64,000 nucleotides of DNA from Pseudomonadota bacterium (GCA_023393525.1 JAEWKZ010000040.1:3564-67563); one strand, 5' to 3'; numbered from the stretch's first letter, positions 1-9,064 are shown. Translations and numbers: made by a program. The notes: generated from the letters alone by a model not told the origin.

Positions 1-943
1 TGCCCAGGGCGGCCAGGGGGATGATGCCGGTCTCGATATAGGTTTTCGACAAGCGCCCGGCGGTGATGGAACCGGCGATGATGCCGATGCCGCCGATGGC
101 CAGGAGTCCCTGGGCCACCACGGTGGAGGTCACGCCCGCGAAATCCTTCAAATGCGCGCCGAAAGCGGCGAAGAGAACCTGGTTGACGGCCCAGAACAGG
201 GACAGGCCCAGCACGCAGAGCCAGATGGTCTCGTTGCCGCGAATGTTTCCAAGGTTGTTTCTGAGATATTCGCCGCGTGCGTACTTACGCGGGTCAAGGC
301 GCAACGACGGGTCGCCGGGCTTGTACTCGGGAATGCGCAGAGCGACCAGGGTTTGCGCCACCGCCCCGGCGATCAGGAGCAGTCCGTTGGGCGCGATGGC
401 TTTCAGGATGTCTTCCTTGGCCGTTGCGGCTCCGATGAGGAACTCGAAGAGCACGGAAAAGAGCACCCCGCCCAGCAGTATGGCCACGATGGTCACGGCC
501 TGGACCACGCCGTTGGCCATGCCCAGGTTGTCCTTGCCGGCCATTTCCTTGATGTAGCCGTATTTGGCCGGGGAATAGAAGGCGGACTGCGCGGCCAGAA
601 TGAGCGTCAGGGCGAAGGCCGCCTCGAACCAGCCCAAAAGGTAGCTGCCGTAGATGAGCACGGTCAGGGGGATGGCCAGCCCTGCGGTCCAGCGCATGAT
701 GCGGTGCTTGGAAAAGCGGTCGGCCAAAAAACCGGCCGGAGTGAAGAACATGATGAAGGGCAAAAGGATGCAGGCGTTGACAAGGGCCGTCAGCGCGATC
801 TGCGTCGAGCCGTCATAGCATTTGAAGACCGTGTTCTGGATGACGATCTTGTGCCCGAGGTCGAGCATGGCGTTGATCAGCACCACGCATAGGTAGGGCA
901 GGAATCCGCGTATTGCGGTCAGGCGGCGGGTAGGCGTTTCCAT
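1..943 (-). CDS. MFS transporter, LplT-like (partial, N-terminal 314 residues)
   Basis: The gene runs off the left edge, so only the N-terminus is visible. From the ATG at 943 it reads METPTRRLTAIRGFLPYLC and continues through repeated hydrophobic spans (about residues 13-32, 50-70, 80-100, 105-120, 150-175, 195-210, 255-275, 290-310), with the acidic/basic loop after helix 2 (GFLADRFSKHR) typical of major facilitator proteins. The segment INAMLDLGHKIVIQNTVF resembles MFS proteins of the lysophospholipid transporter (LplT) group, which in many deltaproteobacteria are fused to an acyltransferase and AMP-ligase; whether that fusion exists here cannot be seen. The start lies 3 nt after the stop of the tetR-type gene, so the two are probably co-transcribed. 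Family assignment is firm, substrate is inferred. Confidence 0.8.
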   Translation of the reverse strand, partial: METPTRRLTAIRGFLPYLCVVLINAMLDLGHKIVIQNTVFKCYDGSTQIALTALVNACILLPFIMFFTPAGFLADRFSKHRIMRWTAGLAIPLTVLIYGSYLLGWFEAAFALTLILAAQSAFYSPAKYGYIKEMAGKDNLGMANGVVQAVTIVAILLGGVLFSVLFEFLIGAATAKEDILKAIAPNGLLLIAGAVAQTLVALRIPEYKPGDPSLRLDPRKYARGEYLRNNLGNIRGNETIWLCVLGLSLFWAVNQVLFAAFGAHLKDFAGVTSTVVAQGLLAIGGIGIIAGSITAGRLSKTYIETGIIPLAALG

Positions 944-946
944 GCG

Positions 947-1516
947 TCAGAGCCCCAGCATGCGCAGGCATGACGCCGTGACCCGGGCCGGAGTGTCGGC
1001 GGTCAGTTCGAGCCTGCCGTAGCGGTGCAGGACCAGGGGCTGGATGATCGCCCCCATGAGCAGCGCCGCGTGCAGGTCGGCGTCGCAGGGGGGAATCTCA
1101 CCCGCGCCCACGGCCTGACCCACGAAACGCTCGGCCATGTCCATGGGCTCGGTTTCGTGGTTTATGAGCTTGTCCTCGGGGAAACCGTGCTGCGTCAGCA
1201 GGATGAAGGCGAACTGGTCGCCGTTGTACGTGTAGTAGTCGTAGATGGTCTGGATGGCCAGGCCCAGACGCAGGTTGAACGGCATGCGCTCGTCGAAGAG
1301 CACTTTCGAGACCAGGCGGGTGAACCGGTCCAGTTCGCGGTTGAACAGTTTCCAGGCCATCTCCTCCTTGCCCGAGTAGTGGCGGTACAGGGCGCCTTCG
1401 GTGACTCCGGCTTCGCCGGCGATATCCTTGATTGTGGTGCGGGCCAAACCCTTGGTCGCGAACAGGCGGATGGCCGCCTCTTCGATGGTTTCGCGCTTCA
1501 TGACTGGACGTGACAT
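947..1516 (-). CDS. TetR/AcrR-family transcriptional regulator
   Basis: A 189-residue protein with an N-terminal TetR helix-turn-helix (about residues 8-55: ETIEEAAIRLFATKGLARTT, then DIAGEAGVTEGALYRHYSGK) and a helical ligand-binding domain. The start is supported by an AAGGAGGG Shine-Dalgarno sequence 7 nt upstream. It precedes the MFS transporter with only 3 nt between stop and start, so it is likely a local regulator of that transporter and of itself; a TAAGTA/TACTTA inverted repeat lies just upstream. The effector is not predictable from sequence. Confidence 0.9.
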   Translation of the reverse strand: MSRPVMKRETIEEAAIRLFATKGLARTTIKDIAGEAGVTEGALYRHYSGKEEMAWKLFNRELDRFTRLVSKVLFDERMPFNLRLGLAIQTIYDYYTYNGDQFAFILLTQHGFPEDKLINHETEPMDMAERFVGQAVGAGEIPPCDADLHAALLMGAIIQPLVLHRYGRLELTADTPARVTASCLRMLGL

Positions 1517-1535
1517 GGATTTCCCTCCTTGCGTG

Positions 1536-1553
1536 TAAGTATGTATTTACTTA
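1536..1553. promoter_or_regulatory. Candidate TetR operator (6-bp inverted repeat)
   Basis: TAAGTA, 6 nt spacer, TACTTA: a perfect inverted repeat in an AT-rich patch 20 nt upstream of the tetR-type start codon. Position and symmetry fit an autoregulatory operator, but no binding data exist. Confidence 0.45.
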
Positions 1554-1571
1554 TTTTTCATCCACGTCAAG

Positions 1572-1601
1572 AAAAAGGGCGCGCTCAAGAGGAACGCGCC
1601 C
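1572..1601 (-). terminator. Rho-independent terminator of acs
   Basis: On the minus strand GGGCGCG, an 11-nt loop, CGCGCCC and then TTTTTC follow 24 nt after the acs stop codon. Confidence 0.8.
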
Positions 1602-1625
1602 GCGGAGGGAGACCGGCGCTTGGGG

Positions 1626-3599
1626 TTAGTTGTGGCGGCCGGCGATCAGGTCCTGGATGACGGAGGGATCGGCCAGGGTCGAGGTGTCGCCGAAATCCTC
1701 CATGGCGGTGGAGCCGGCGGTGATCTTGCGCAGCACGCGGCGCATGATCTTGCCGCTGCGGGTCTTGGGCAGGCCCACGGTGAACTGGATGACCTCGGGC
1801 GAGGCCAGCGGTCCGATTTCCTTGCGCACATGGTTGCGCAGGGCTTTTATGAGTTCGTCGGATTCATCCGCGTCGGCGCGCAGGGTGACGTAGGCGTAGA
1901 TGGCCTGGCCCTTGATGTCGTGGGGCATGCCGACCACGGCGGCCTCGGCCACGGCCGGGTGCGAGACCAGGGCGGATTCGATCTCGGCCGTGCCCAGGCG
2001 GTGTCCGGAGACGTTGATGACGTCGTCCAGGCGGCCCATGATCCAGAAGTAGCCGTCCTCGTCCTGGCGCGCGCCGTCTCCGGCTTCGTAGCGGCCCGGG
2101 AAGCGTTCGAAGTACTGCTGCCTGAAGCGTTCCGGATCGCCGAACACGCCGCGCAGCATGCCCGGCCAGGGGCGCTCGATGACCAGGTGGCCACCTTCGT
2201 TGGGCGCGGTCGGGTTGCCTTCGGCGTCCACGATGCGGGCGTGCACGCCGGGCAGGGGCCGCGTGGCGGAGCCGGGTTTCAAAGGCGTGGCGAAGGGCAG
2301 GGCGGAGATGAGGATGCCGCCGGTTTCCGTCTGCCACCAGGTGTCGACCACGGGCAGCTTGGATTTGCCGATGTTCTCGTGGTACCACATCCAGGCTTCG
2401 GGATTGATGGGCTCGCCCACGCTGCCGAGCACGCGCAGGGAGGACAGGTCGTTCTTCCGGGTCCACTCAGCGCCGTCGCGCATCAGCGCCCTGATGGCCG
2501 TGGGCGCGGTGTAGAAGGACGTGATCTTGAATTTTTCCACCAGCTGCCAGAAGCGGGACGGGTCGGGGTAGGAGGGCACGCCCTCGAACATGACCGAGGT
2601 CACGCCCAACGCCAGGGGACCGTACACGATGTAGGTGTGCCCGGTGATCCAGCCGATGTCCGCCGTGCAGAAATGGATGTCGTCGTCATGGAGGTTGAAG
2701 ACCAGTTGCGTGGAGTGGGCCGCGTAGGTCAGATAGCCGCCGGTGGTGTGCACGACGCCTTTGGGCTTGCCCGTGGAGCCGCTGGTGTAGAGAATGAAGA
2801 GCAGGTCTTCGGAATCCATGGGTTCGCAGGGGCAGTCGGCGGCGATGTTGGGATCGGCCACCACGTCGTGCCACCACATGTCGCGGCCTTCGACCATGTT
2901 GATGTCGATGCCGGCCCGTTTCAGGACCACGCAGCCGGTCACGGTGGGGCAGTCCTTCAGGGCTTCGTCCACATTGCCCTTGAGCGGGATCTTCTTGCCG
3001 GCGCGCAGCACCGCGTCGGCGGTGACCAGCACCTTGGCCTCGCAGTCCTGGATGCGGTTCATGAGGCTCGCGGCGGAGAACCCGGCGAAGACGATGGAGT
3101 GGGTCGCCCCGATGCGCGTGCAGGCCAGCATGGCCACGGCCAGTTCGGGCACCATGGGCATGTACAGGGCCACGCGGTCGCCGCGCTTGACGCCCAGTTT
3201 CTTGAGGATGTTGGCGAAGCGGACCACATCGGCCAGGAGTTCACGGTAGGAGATATGGCGGACGTCTTCCTCGGGCTCGCCCTGCCAGATGATGGCGGTC
3301 TTGTCGCCCAGGCCGTTCTCCACGTGGCGGTCGAGGCAGTTGTGGCTGACATTGAGCTTGCCGTTCACGAACCAGTTGATTTTGGGAATGTTGAAATCGC
3401 AGTCCATGACCTTGTCCCAGGGCTTGCTCCAGGTGAGAAGCTCTTTGGCGCGGTCGGCCCAATAGCCCTCCGGGTCCTGGTCGGCGCGGCGGTAGTGTTC
3501 TTCGTAGGTGGCCATGTCGGGGATGTGGGCCCGCTTGGCGGCGGGGGGATTGAAAAGCCGCTGCTCGTGCTGAAGGCTCTGGATATTGTCAGGTGTCAT
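1626..3599 (-). CDS. acs: Acetyl-CoA synthetase (AMP-forming)
   Basis: A 657-residue protein, the usual Acs length. It activates acetate to acetyl-CoA through acetyl-AMP in the cytoplasm. The P-loop-like core motif is clear (LYTSGSTGKPKGVVHTTGGY), as is the acetate/CoA region (VVDTWWQTETGG), and the C-terminal PKTRSGKIMRR motif places the regulatory, acetylatable lysine at residue 617 (codon 1749-1751). The start MTPDNIQSLQHEQRL is chosen because AAAGGAGG lies just upstream; the reading frame stays open far upstream, but without Acs similarity. It is divergent from a Pat-type acetyltransferase, the enzyme class known to inactivate Acs by acetylating this lysine. Confidence 0.97.
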   Translation of the reverse strand: MTPDNIQSLQHEQRLFNPPAAKRAHIPDMATYEEHYRRADQDPEGYWADRAKELLTWSKPWDKVMDCDFNIPKINWFVNGKLNVSHNCLDRHVENGLGDKTAIIWQGEPEEDVRHISYRELLADVVRFANILKKLGVKRGDRVALYMPMVPELAVAMLACTRIGATHSIVFAGFSAASLMNRIQDCEAKVLVTADAVLRAGKKIPLKGNVDEALKDCPTVTGCVVLKRAGIDINMVEGRDMWWHDVVADPNIAADCPCEPMDSEDLLFILYTSGSTGKPKGVVHTTGGYLTYAAHSTQLVFNLHDDDIHFCTADIGWITGHTYIVYGPLALGVTSVMFEGVPSYPDPSRFWQLVEKFKITSFYTAPTAIRALMRDGAEWTRKNDLSSLRVLGSVGEPINPEAWMWYHENIGKSKLPVVDTWWQTETGGILISALPFATPLKPGSATRPLPGVHARIVDAEGNPTAPNEGGHLVIERPWPGMLRGVFGDPERFRQQYFERFPGRYEAGDGARQDEDGYFWIMGRLDDVINVSGHRLGTAEIESALVSHPAVAEAAVVGMPHDIKGQAIYAYVTLRADADESDELIKALRNHVRKEIGPLASPEVIQFTVGLPKTRSGKIMRRVLRKITAGSTAMEDFGDTSTLADPSVIQDLIAGRHN

Positions 3600-3715
3600 G
3601 GTGATTCCTCCTTTGCTGTTGGGTAGTCGGCGTCCATGCGAGGACGTGTTCTGGCAATAGGATGTAGAAGAAATGAATTTTGTTTTCCCCCCTTTTCTGG
3701 TAAATGGCTGATATT

Positions 3716-3734
3716 GGCGGTTAACGGAAACGCC
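3716..3734. promoter_or_regulatory. Candidate regulatory motif between acs and pat
   Basis: The acs-pat intergenic region contains GGCGGTTAACGGAAACGCC, whose complement carries TTTCCGTTAACCG. A near copy, TTTCCGTTAAACG, lies upstream of gltA at 6491-6503, and a weaker one (CGGTAAACGGA) overlaps the pat leader near 3748. These may be sites for a shared regulator of acetate and citrate metabolism; this is inference from similarity only. Confidence 0.3.
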
Positions 3735-3770
3735 ACCACCCTCATGTCGGTAAACGGAGCTTTTTGGACG

Positions 3771-6461
3771 ATGAGCGTCAAACACCTGGATCTGTTGTTC
3801 AAGCCCAATTCCCTGGCCATCATCGGCGCTTCGCGCGATCCCAATTCTGTCAGCGCCATCCTGATGCGCAACCTCATGTCCGGCAAGTTCCTCGGACCTG
3901 TCCTTCCCGTTTCCGGGGCCCAGGAGGCCATTTTCGGCGTGCTGTCCTATGTGGACGTGGCATCCCTGCCGCTTACGCCGGACATGGCCATCATCTGTTC
4001 CCCCGCTCACGAAATTCCGGACCGGCTGGTCGAACTTGCCGACAACGGCACCCATGTGGCCCTGATCATGGATCCCGGTTATGCCCTGCTTGAGGCCAAA
4101 GAGCGAGCGTTGATGGATGAAAAAATCCGGACGGTGCTGCGTGAAAAGGACATGCGCGTGCTCGGACCGGGCAGCCTGGGCATGATCGTCCCGGCCAGCG
4201 GGGTCAACGCGAGCCTGTCCCGGGTGGGAGCCAAGGAAGGACGCATCGCCTTCGTGACCCAGTCCGACAGCCTGTTCGAATCCGTTCTGGACTGGGCCCG
4301 CACCAACAACGTCGGCTTTTCCCACTGCATATCCCTGGGCCGCCAGCTCGATGTCGATTTCAGCTGCGTTCTCGACTACCTCGGTTCCGATCCGGCCACC
4401 AAGGCCATCCTCTTGTATGTGGAAAACATTCAGGACGCACGCCGTTTCATGTCGGCCACCCGGGCCAGCGCCCGCAACAAGCCCATCCTGGTCATCCGTC
4501 CGCGCCGCCTGCCCTGCGACCTGCGCGACGCGGCCAGCGAACTGACCGAACTGGACCAGGACCAGATCTACGACGCCGCCTTCCGCCGCGCCGGCATGGT
4601 GCGCGTGGACGACATCGACTCCCTGTTCGAGGGCGCCCGCACCCTGGCCAATTACAAGCCCCTGCGCGGCAACGGCCTGGCCATCATGACCAACGGACAG
4701 AGCATCGGCCTCTTGGCCGCCGACACCCTCATCAACGGAGGAGGGGAGCTGGCCGCCATCAACGAGGAGACCCAGCTCAAGCTGGAGGAGATCCTGGGAC
4801 AGGAGCGGTGCTCCGACAACCCCGTGACCCTGCCCTACAACGCCACCCCCGACACCTACGCCAGGGTCCTGAGCGTGCTGGTGCGGGCGGCGGATGTGGG
4901 TTGCGTGCTGATCCTGCACGTGCCTTTCCAGGGCACGTCGAGCCTTGAGATCGCCCAGGCCGTGACCCAGGTGGCCAAGACCAGCCGCTGCCTGGTGCTG
5001 GCCAACTGGCTGGGCGAGGAAACGGTGCAGGACACCAAGGAGGTCTTCGAAGAGGCTTCCATCCCGGTCTTCGACCGCCCGGGCAAGGCCATCATGGCCT
5101 ACCTGCACATGCTGCGCTACAAGCGCACCCAGAAGATCCTGATGCAGACCCCCGATTCCCTGCCGGCGGATTTCTTCCCGGACACGGAGCACGCCCTTGA
5201 GATCATCAAGGCCGCACTGGCAGAGGACCGCAACCATCTCACCGAGGACGAATCCCGCCAGGTCCTGGCCGCCTACGGCGTGCCCGTGGTCGAGACGCGC
5301 ATCTGCAAATCGGCCATGCAGGCCGTGGAGGCGGCCTCGGAAATCGGTTTTCCCGTGGCGCTCAAGATCCGCTCCCCGCAGATCACCCAGCCCTTCGACA
5401 TCGGCGGCATCGCCCTCGACCTGACCACCCCGGACCTGGTCTTCGAGGCCGCGGCCAACATGTCGGCGCGCGTGCACTCCCAGGTTCCCAACGCCTACAT
5501 CGAAGGCTTCACCGTCCAGAAAATGGGCCGCAGGCCGGGGGCGCACGAGCTTTTCATCTCCGTCTTCACGGACATGACCTTCGGCCCGGTGCTGCGTTTC
5601 GGACACGGCGGCGTTTCCGCCGGAGTCATCAACGACCATTCCGTGACCCTGCCTCCGCTGAACATGGGCCTGGCCAAGGACCTCATTTCCCGCACCCGCA
5701 TCCACAAGCTGCTGCAGGGCTCCCGGCGTCAGGCCGCGGCCGACATCGACGACATCTGCCTGGCCCTCATCCAGATCAGCCAGATGGTCATCGACCTGCC
5801 CCAGATCACCACCCTGGAGATGAACCCCATTTTCGCCGACGACCTGGGCGTGCTGGCCCTGGGCGCGCGGATCTGGATTGAGCCCTCGCAGGTCACGGGA
5901 CCGGAAAGACTGGCCATCCGCCCCTATCCGCGGGAACTGGAAGAATGCGTGCGCCTCAAGAACGGCGAGCAGGTCCTGTTGCGACCCATCCGCCCCGAGG
6001 ATGCCCAGGCCCATCTGGACTTCATTCACAATCTTCCCGAAGAGGATTTGCGCCTGCGCTTTTTCGGGCTGGTCCAGAATTTCGTTTTGAGCGACATGCC
6101 CAAATTCACCCAGATCGACTACGACCGTGAAATGGCCTTCATCGCCACCCAGAATGTCGATGGTGCGCCCAAAACCCTGGGCGTTGTGCGCACCTCCACC
6201 AAGCCGGACAATTCCTCCGCCGAGTTCGCCATCATCATCGCTTCCGAGATGAAGGGCTCGGGCCTTGGCTCGGTGCTCTTTGAAAAGATGATCCGCTACT
6301 GCAAGGGACGGGGCACTCGCTACCTCGAAGGGCAGACCATGCCGCGCAACAAGGGCATGATCGGCCTTGCCAAGCGTTTCGGCCTCTCGATATCCCACAA
6401 TTACGAAGAGGAACTGGTGGAGATGCGCCTGCCATTGTGGGAATGGGAGCCCAAATCCTAG
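3771..6461 (+). CDS. pat: Pat/YfiQ-type protein lysine acetyltransferase (acyl-CoA synthetase-like + GNAT)
   Basis: An 896-residue protein starting MSVKHLDLLFKPNSLAIIG (an in-frame ATG at 3744 is the alternative). Order: CoA-binding Rossmann domain (about 5-130), succinyl-CoA ligase-like domains (about 135-460), ATP-grasp domain (about 475-700) and C-terminal GNAT domain (about 725-890; SEMKGSGLGSVLFEKMIRYC forms the acetyl-CoA loop). In ADP-forming acyl-CoA synthetases the catalytic phosphohistidine sits in an SHTGS motif; here the equivalent stretch reads SELTELDQ, so the histidine is absent, as in E. coli Pat. This favours protein acetyltransferase over ligase. The divergent neighbour acs is the expected target. 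Confidence 0.88.
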   Translation: MSVKHLDLLFKPNSLAIIGASRDPNSVSAILMRNLMSGKFLGPVLPVSGAQEAIFGVLSYVDVASLPLTPDMAIICSPAHEIPDRLVELADNGTHVALIMDPGYALLEAKERALMDEKIRTVLREKDMRVLGPGSLGMIVPASGVNASLSRVGAKEGRIAFVTQSDSLFESVLDWARTNNVGFSHCISLGRQLDVDFSCVLDYLGSDPATKAILLYVENIQDARRFMSATRASARNKPILVIRPRRLPCDLRDAASELTELDQDQIYDAAFRRAGMVRVDDIDSLFEGARTLANYKPLRGNGLAIMTNGQSIGLLAADTLINGGGELAAINEETQLKLEEILGQERCSDNPVTLPYNATPDTYARVLSVLVRAADVGCVLILHVPFQGTSSLEIAQAVTQVAKTSRCLVLANWLGEETVQDTKEVFEEASIPVFDRPGKAIMAYLHMLRYKRTQKILMQTPDSLPADFFPDTEHALEIIKAALAEDRNHLTEDESRQVLAAYGVPVVETRICKSAMQAVEAASEIGFPVALKIRSPQITQPFDIGGIALDLTTPDLVFEAAANMSARVHSQVPNAYIEGFTVQKMGRRPGAHELFISVFTDMTFGPVLRFGHGGVSAGVINDHSVTLPPLNMGLAKDLISRTRIHKLLQGSRRQAAADIDDICLALIQISQMVIDLPQITTLEMNPIFADDLGVLALGARIWIEPSQVTGPERLAIRPYPRELEECVRLKNGEQVLLRPIRPEDAQAHLDFIHNLPEEDLRLRFFGLVQNFVLSDMPKFTQIDYDREMAFIATQNVDGAPKTLGVVRTSTKPDNSSAEFAIIIASEMKGSGLGSVLFEKMIRYCKGRGTRYLEGQTMPRNKGMIGLAKRFGLSISHNYEEELVEMRLPLWEWEPKS

Positions 6462-6490
6462 CCATTTTCCCGTCTGGATAATCCAATCGA

Positions 6491-6503
6491 TTTCCGTTAA
6501 ACG
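6491..6503. promoter_or_regulatory. Second copy of the acs/pat intergenic motif, upstream of gltA
   Basis: TTTCCGTTAAACG lies 108 nt upstream of the gltA start and 30 nt after the pat stop. It matches the complement of the acs-pat intergenic element in 12 of 13 positions. Significance is unproven. Confidence 0.25.
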
Positions 6504-6610
6504 ATTTTCTTCCGATGACGAGCCTGTCCTCGCGTGAGCGAAGGGCGGGCTCGCGGACGTGTTCAAGACTGGTCTTTTTCCTGGCGAGGGGGAAGGTCAC
6601 AGGAGGATAT

Positions 6611-7897
6611 ATGCAAGAAAAAGATACGGCCACGCTGACCATTGACGGCCAGACCTACGAACTGCCGGTGGTGCGTGGCACCGAAGGCGAGGTCGCGGTG
6701 GACGTGAGCTGTCTGCGCACCCGCTCCGGGGTCATCACCCTGGATCAGGGCTACGCCAATACCGGTTCGTGTTACAGCGCCATCACCTTTGTGGACGGCG
6801 AGAAGGGGATTCTGCGGTATCGGGGCTATCCCATTGAGCAGCTGGCGCGGCAAAGCTCCTTCGTGGAAACGGTCATGCTGCTTGTTTTCGGAGAGCTGCC
6901 TACCCGCGAGGAACGGGCCGCGTTCCGCACCATGCTCGGCGATTCGGCCCTGCTGCACGAAGACCTCATGCACCACTTCGAAGGGTTTCCGCCCAACGGG
7001 CACCCCATGGCCATCCTTTCGGCGGTCATCAATTCCTTGGGCGCCTACAACCCCGACCTGCTCGACATCCAGACCGAGGCGGAGTTCCGCAAGGCCGTGG
7101 CCAAGCTGGTCAGCAAGGTGCGCACCATCGCGGCCTTCAGTTACCGCAAGTCCGCCGGTCTGCCCATCATCTATCCCGATCCCAGCCGCTCCTATTGCGA
7201 GAACCTGCTGCACATGATGTTCTCCGTGCCCTACAAGGAGCACGTGCCCACCCCCGAGGCCCAGAAGGCCCTGTCGCAGTTTTTGCTGGTGCACGCCGAC
7301 CATGAGCAGAACTGCTCCTGTTCCACGGTGCGCATGGTCGGATCGAGCGAGGCCAACCTCTTCGCTTCGGTTTCCGCCGGAATTTGCGCCCTGTGGGGGC
7401 GGCTGCACGGCGGGGCCAACTCCGCCGTGGTGCAGATGCTCGAAGGCATCCGCGACGGGGATTTCACGGTCAAGGATTGCATCGAGAAGGTAAAACGCAA
7501 GGAATTCAGACTGATGGGTTTTGGGCACCGGGTCTACAAGAACTTCGACCCCCGGGCCAGGGTTTTGAAGGAATGCGCCACAAACCTGCTCAGCACCCTG
7601 CACATCACGGACCCGTTCCTGGACATCGCCCAGGAACTCGAAGAGATCGCGCTCAAGGACGACTATTTCCTGTCGCGCAAGCTCTATCCCAACGTGGACT
7701 TCTATTCCGGACTCATCCTGCGCGCCCTGAACATCCCGGTGAACATGTTCCCGGTCATGTTCGCCATCGGCCGCCTGCCGGGCTGGATCGCGCACTGGCA
7801 CGAGCAGCACCTGGAAGAGAACACCCGCATCCACCGCCCCCGCCAGATCTACGTGGGGCCGAACCAGCGGGACTACATCCCGATGAAGGATCGCTAA
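6611..7897 (+). CDS. gltA: Citrate synthase (Si-type, type II)
   Basis: A 428-residue protein, close to the length of hexameric type II citrate synthases. It condenses acetyl-CoA with oxaloacetate. The catalytic residues are visible: His in GRLHGGANSA, His in MGFGHRVYKNFDPRA and Asp in NVDFYSGLILRA. The start MQEKDTATLTIDGQTYELP is preceded by AGGAGG; upstream in-frame codons are not citrate synthase-like. It follows pat on the same strand after 149 nt, so the neighbourhood groups acetate activation, its control and entry into the citrate pathway. Confidence 0.97.
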   Translation: MQEKDTATLTIDGQTYELPVVRGTEGEVAVDVSCLRTRSGVITLDQGYANTGSCYSAITFVDGEKGILRYRGYPIEQLARQSSFVETVMLLVFGELPTREERAAFRTMLGDSALLHEDLMHHFEGFPPNGHPMAILSAVINSLGAYNPDLLDIQTEAEFRKAVAKLVSKVRTIAAFSYRKSAGLPIIYPDPSRSYCENLLHMMFSVPYKEHVPTPEAQKALSQFLLVHADHEQNCSCSTVRMVGSSEANLFASVSAGICALWGRLHGGANSAVVQMLEGIRDGDFTVKDCIEKVKRKEFRLMGFGHRVYKNFDPRARVLKECATNLLSTLHITDPFLDIAQELEEIALKDDYFLSRKLYPNVDFYSGLILRALNIPVNMFPVMFAIGRLPGWIAHWHEQHLEENTRIHRPRQIYVGPNQRDYIPMKDR

Positions 7898-7900
7898 TGT

Positions 7901-7931
7901 GAGCAGGGGAGTCGAAAGGCTCCCCCTGCTC
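7901..7931. terminator. Bidirectional hairpin between gltA and the EamA permease
   Basis: GAGCAGGGGAG, loop, CTCCCCCTGCTC (one bulged C) lies between two convergent genes. It is a strong stem, but T-tracts are short on both sides. Confidence 0.6.
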
Positions 7932-7941
7932 ATTTGGAAGA

Positions 7942-8844
7942 TCAGAATTTCTGGGTCATGAGCACGGAGAAGAGGACCACGCAGGCGGCGGCCATCTGAA
8001 CGAGGTTCATGGTCTCGCCCAGAAAGGCGAAGCCGCAGCCCACGGCCACCACGGGGATGAGGTTGATGTGCGCCGAGGCCGTGCTCGCGGGCATGCGCGT
8101 GATGGCCCAGTTGTAGAGGGAGAAGGCGCCAAGCGTCACGCCCGCGCCGAGGAAGACGAGGATCAGGACCAGCTGCGTGTCGAAGGTGCCCGCCGGAACC
8201 TCCATCAGATGGCCCAGTCCGGGCGAAAAGAAGATGCTGCCCGTGACCACCTGCATGACGGTCAGGGTCCAGGCGTCGTAGCGTCTGCCCAGGATGCGGA
8301 TCAGGATCATGTTCGCGGCCGCGCAGACCATGGCCAGAAACTCCAGGCTGTTGCCCAGCAGGGGGGACGGGGCCGATTCGGTGGCCTGCCCGGCGAGGGT
8401 CAAAACCGTCACTCCGGCCACGGAAAGCAGCAGCCCGGCGGTGACGCGCGCGCTCATGGGTTCCTTGAGGATCATCCAGGCGGCCACCGCGACCAGAAGC
8501 GGCACCGAGGCGGAGATGATTCCGGCCTGGGCCGAGGTGGTCAGTCCCAGGGCCGACGACTCGAACCAGAAGTACAGACAGGGCTGGAACACGACGGCGG
8601 GAAGAAGCAGCTTCCAATCGCCCCGGCGGTACGCGGACAGGCTGACCGTACGGTACAGGGGCAGGATGCAGACCAGGGCGATGACCATGCGCAGCCACAT
8701 CACGCTCCAGGGATGCAGGTCCTCAAGGGCGATGCGCATGGTCGAAAAGGAAGCGCCCCAGAGCAGCACCGCGCCAGACACAGCCAGACGCGGCAGCAGG
8801 GCGACGGTGCCGGCGGCATTGACGGCAAGGGATTCGGATTTCAT
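7942..8844 (-). CDS. EamA/DMT-family transporter
   Basis: A 300-residue inner-membrane protein with about ten hydrophobic helices in two EamA repeats, typical of drug/metabolite transporters. The first repeat carries LLWGASFSTMRIALEDLHPW, the second LGNSLEFLAMVCAAANMILI. The start MKSESLAVNAAG is selected because GAGGAAC lies upstream; an in-frame ATG nine codons earlier has no ribosome site. It is convergent with gltA and divergent from the arsR-type gene, with no operon partner to suggest a substrate. Confidence 0.85.
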   Translation of the reverse strand: MKSESLAVNAAGTVALLPRLAVSGAVLLWGASFSTMRIALEDLHPWSVMWLRMVIALVCILPLYRTVSLSAYRRGDWKLLLPAVVFQPCLYFWFESSALGLTTSAQAGIISASVPLLVAVAAWMILKEPMSARVTAGLLLSVAGVTVLTLAGQATESAPSPLLGNSLEFLAMVCAAANMILIRILGRRYDAWTLTVMQVVTGSIFFSPGLGHLMEVPAGTFDTQLVLILVFLGAGVTLGAFSLYNWAITRMPASTASAHINLIPVVAVGCGFAFLGETMNLVQMAAACVVLFSVLMTQKF

Positions 8845-9001
8845 GAACGTTCCTCTAGTCTTGGGACACAACGACTCTCAGGTCGTTTCCGTTTGATGAA
8901 TGCATGAGCGGGCAAAGCGCGGAAGATACGCACAAGCCACCGGTCTTGAAAAGTCAAATTTTCCCCTTTTCACCCTTGACTGGCAACACGCCGATTTATA
9001 T

Positions 9002-9017
9002 TTGAACATTTGCTCAA
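9002..9017. promoter_or_regulatory. Candidate ArsR/SmtB-type operator
   Basis: TTGAAC, 4 nt, GCTCAA: an imperfect inverted repeat 48 nt upstream of the arsR-type start, downstream of a TTGACT element. It has the TGAAC...GCTCA look of ArsR/SmtB-family sites. Assignment rests on position and symmetry. Confidence 0.45.
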
Positions 9018-9064
9018 CTATAATTACATAAAGCGCTCACGCATGAATCGGGAAAGGAGGAAAG

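Noticed and set aside
1620..3626. A 668-codon open frame on the plus strand over acs
   Set aside because: It is antisense to acs, with Gly/His/Val-rich composition typical of shadow frames in GC-rich DNA and no domain.
3600..6566. A long open frame upstream of, and in frame with, acs
   Set aside because: It lies antisense to pat, has low-complexity composition, and the acs ATG at 3599 has a strong ribosome site.
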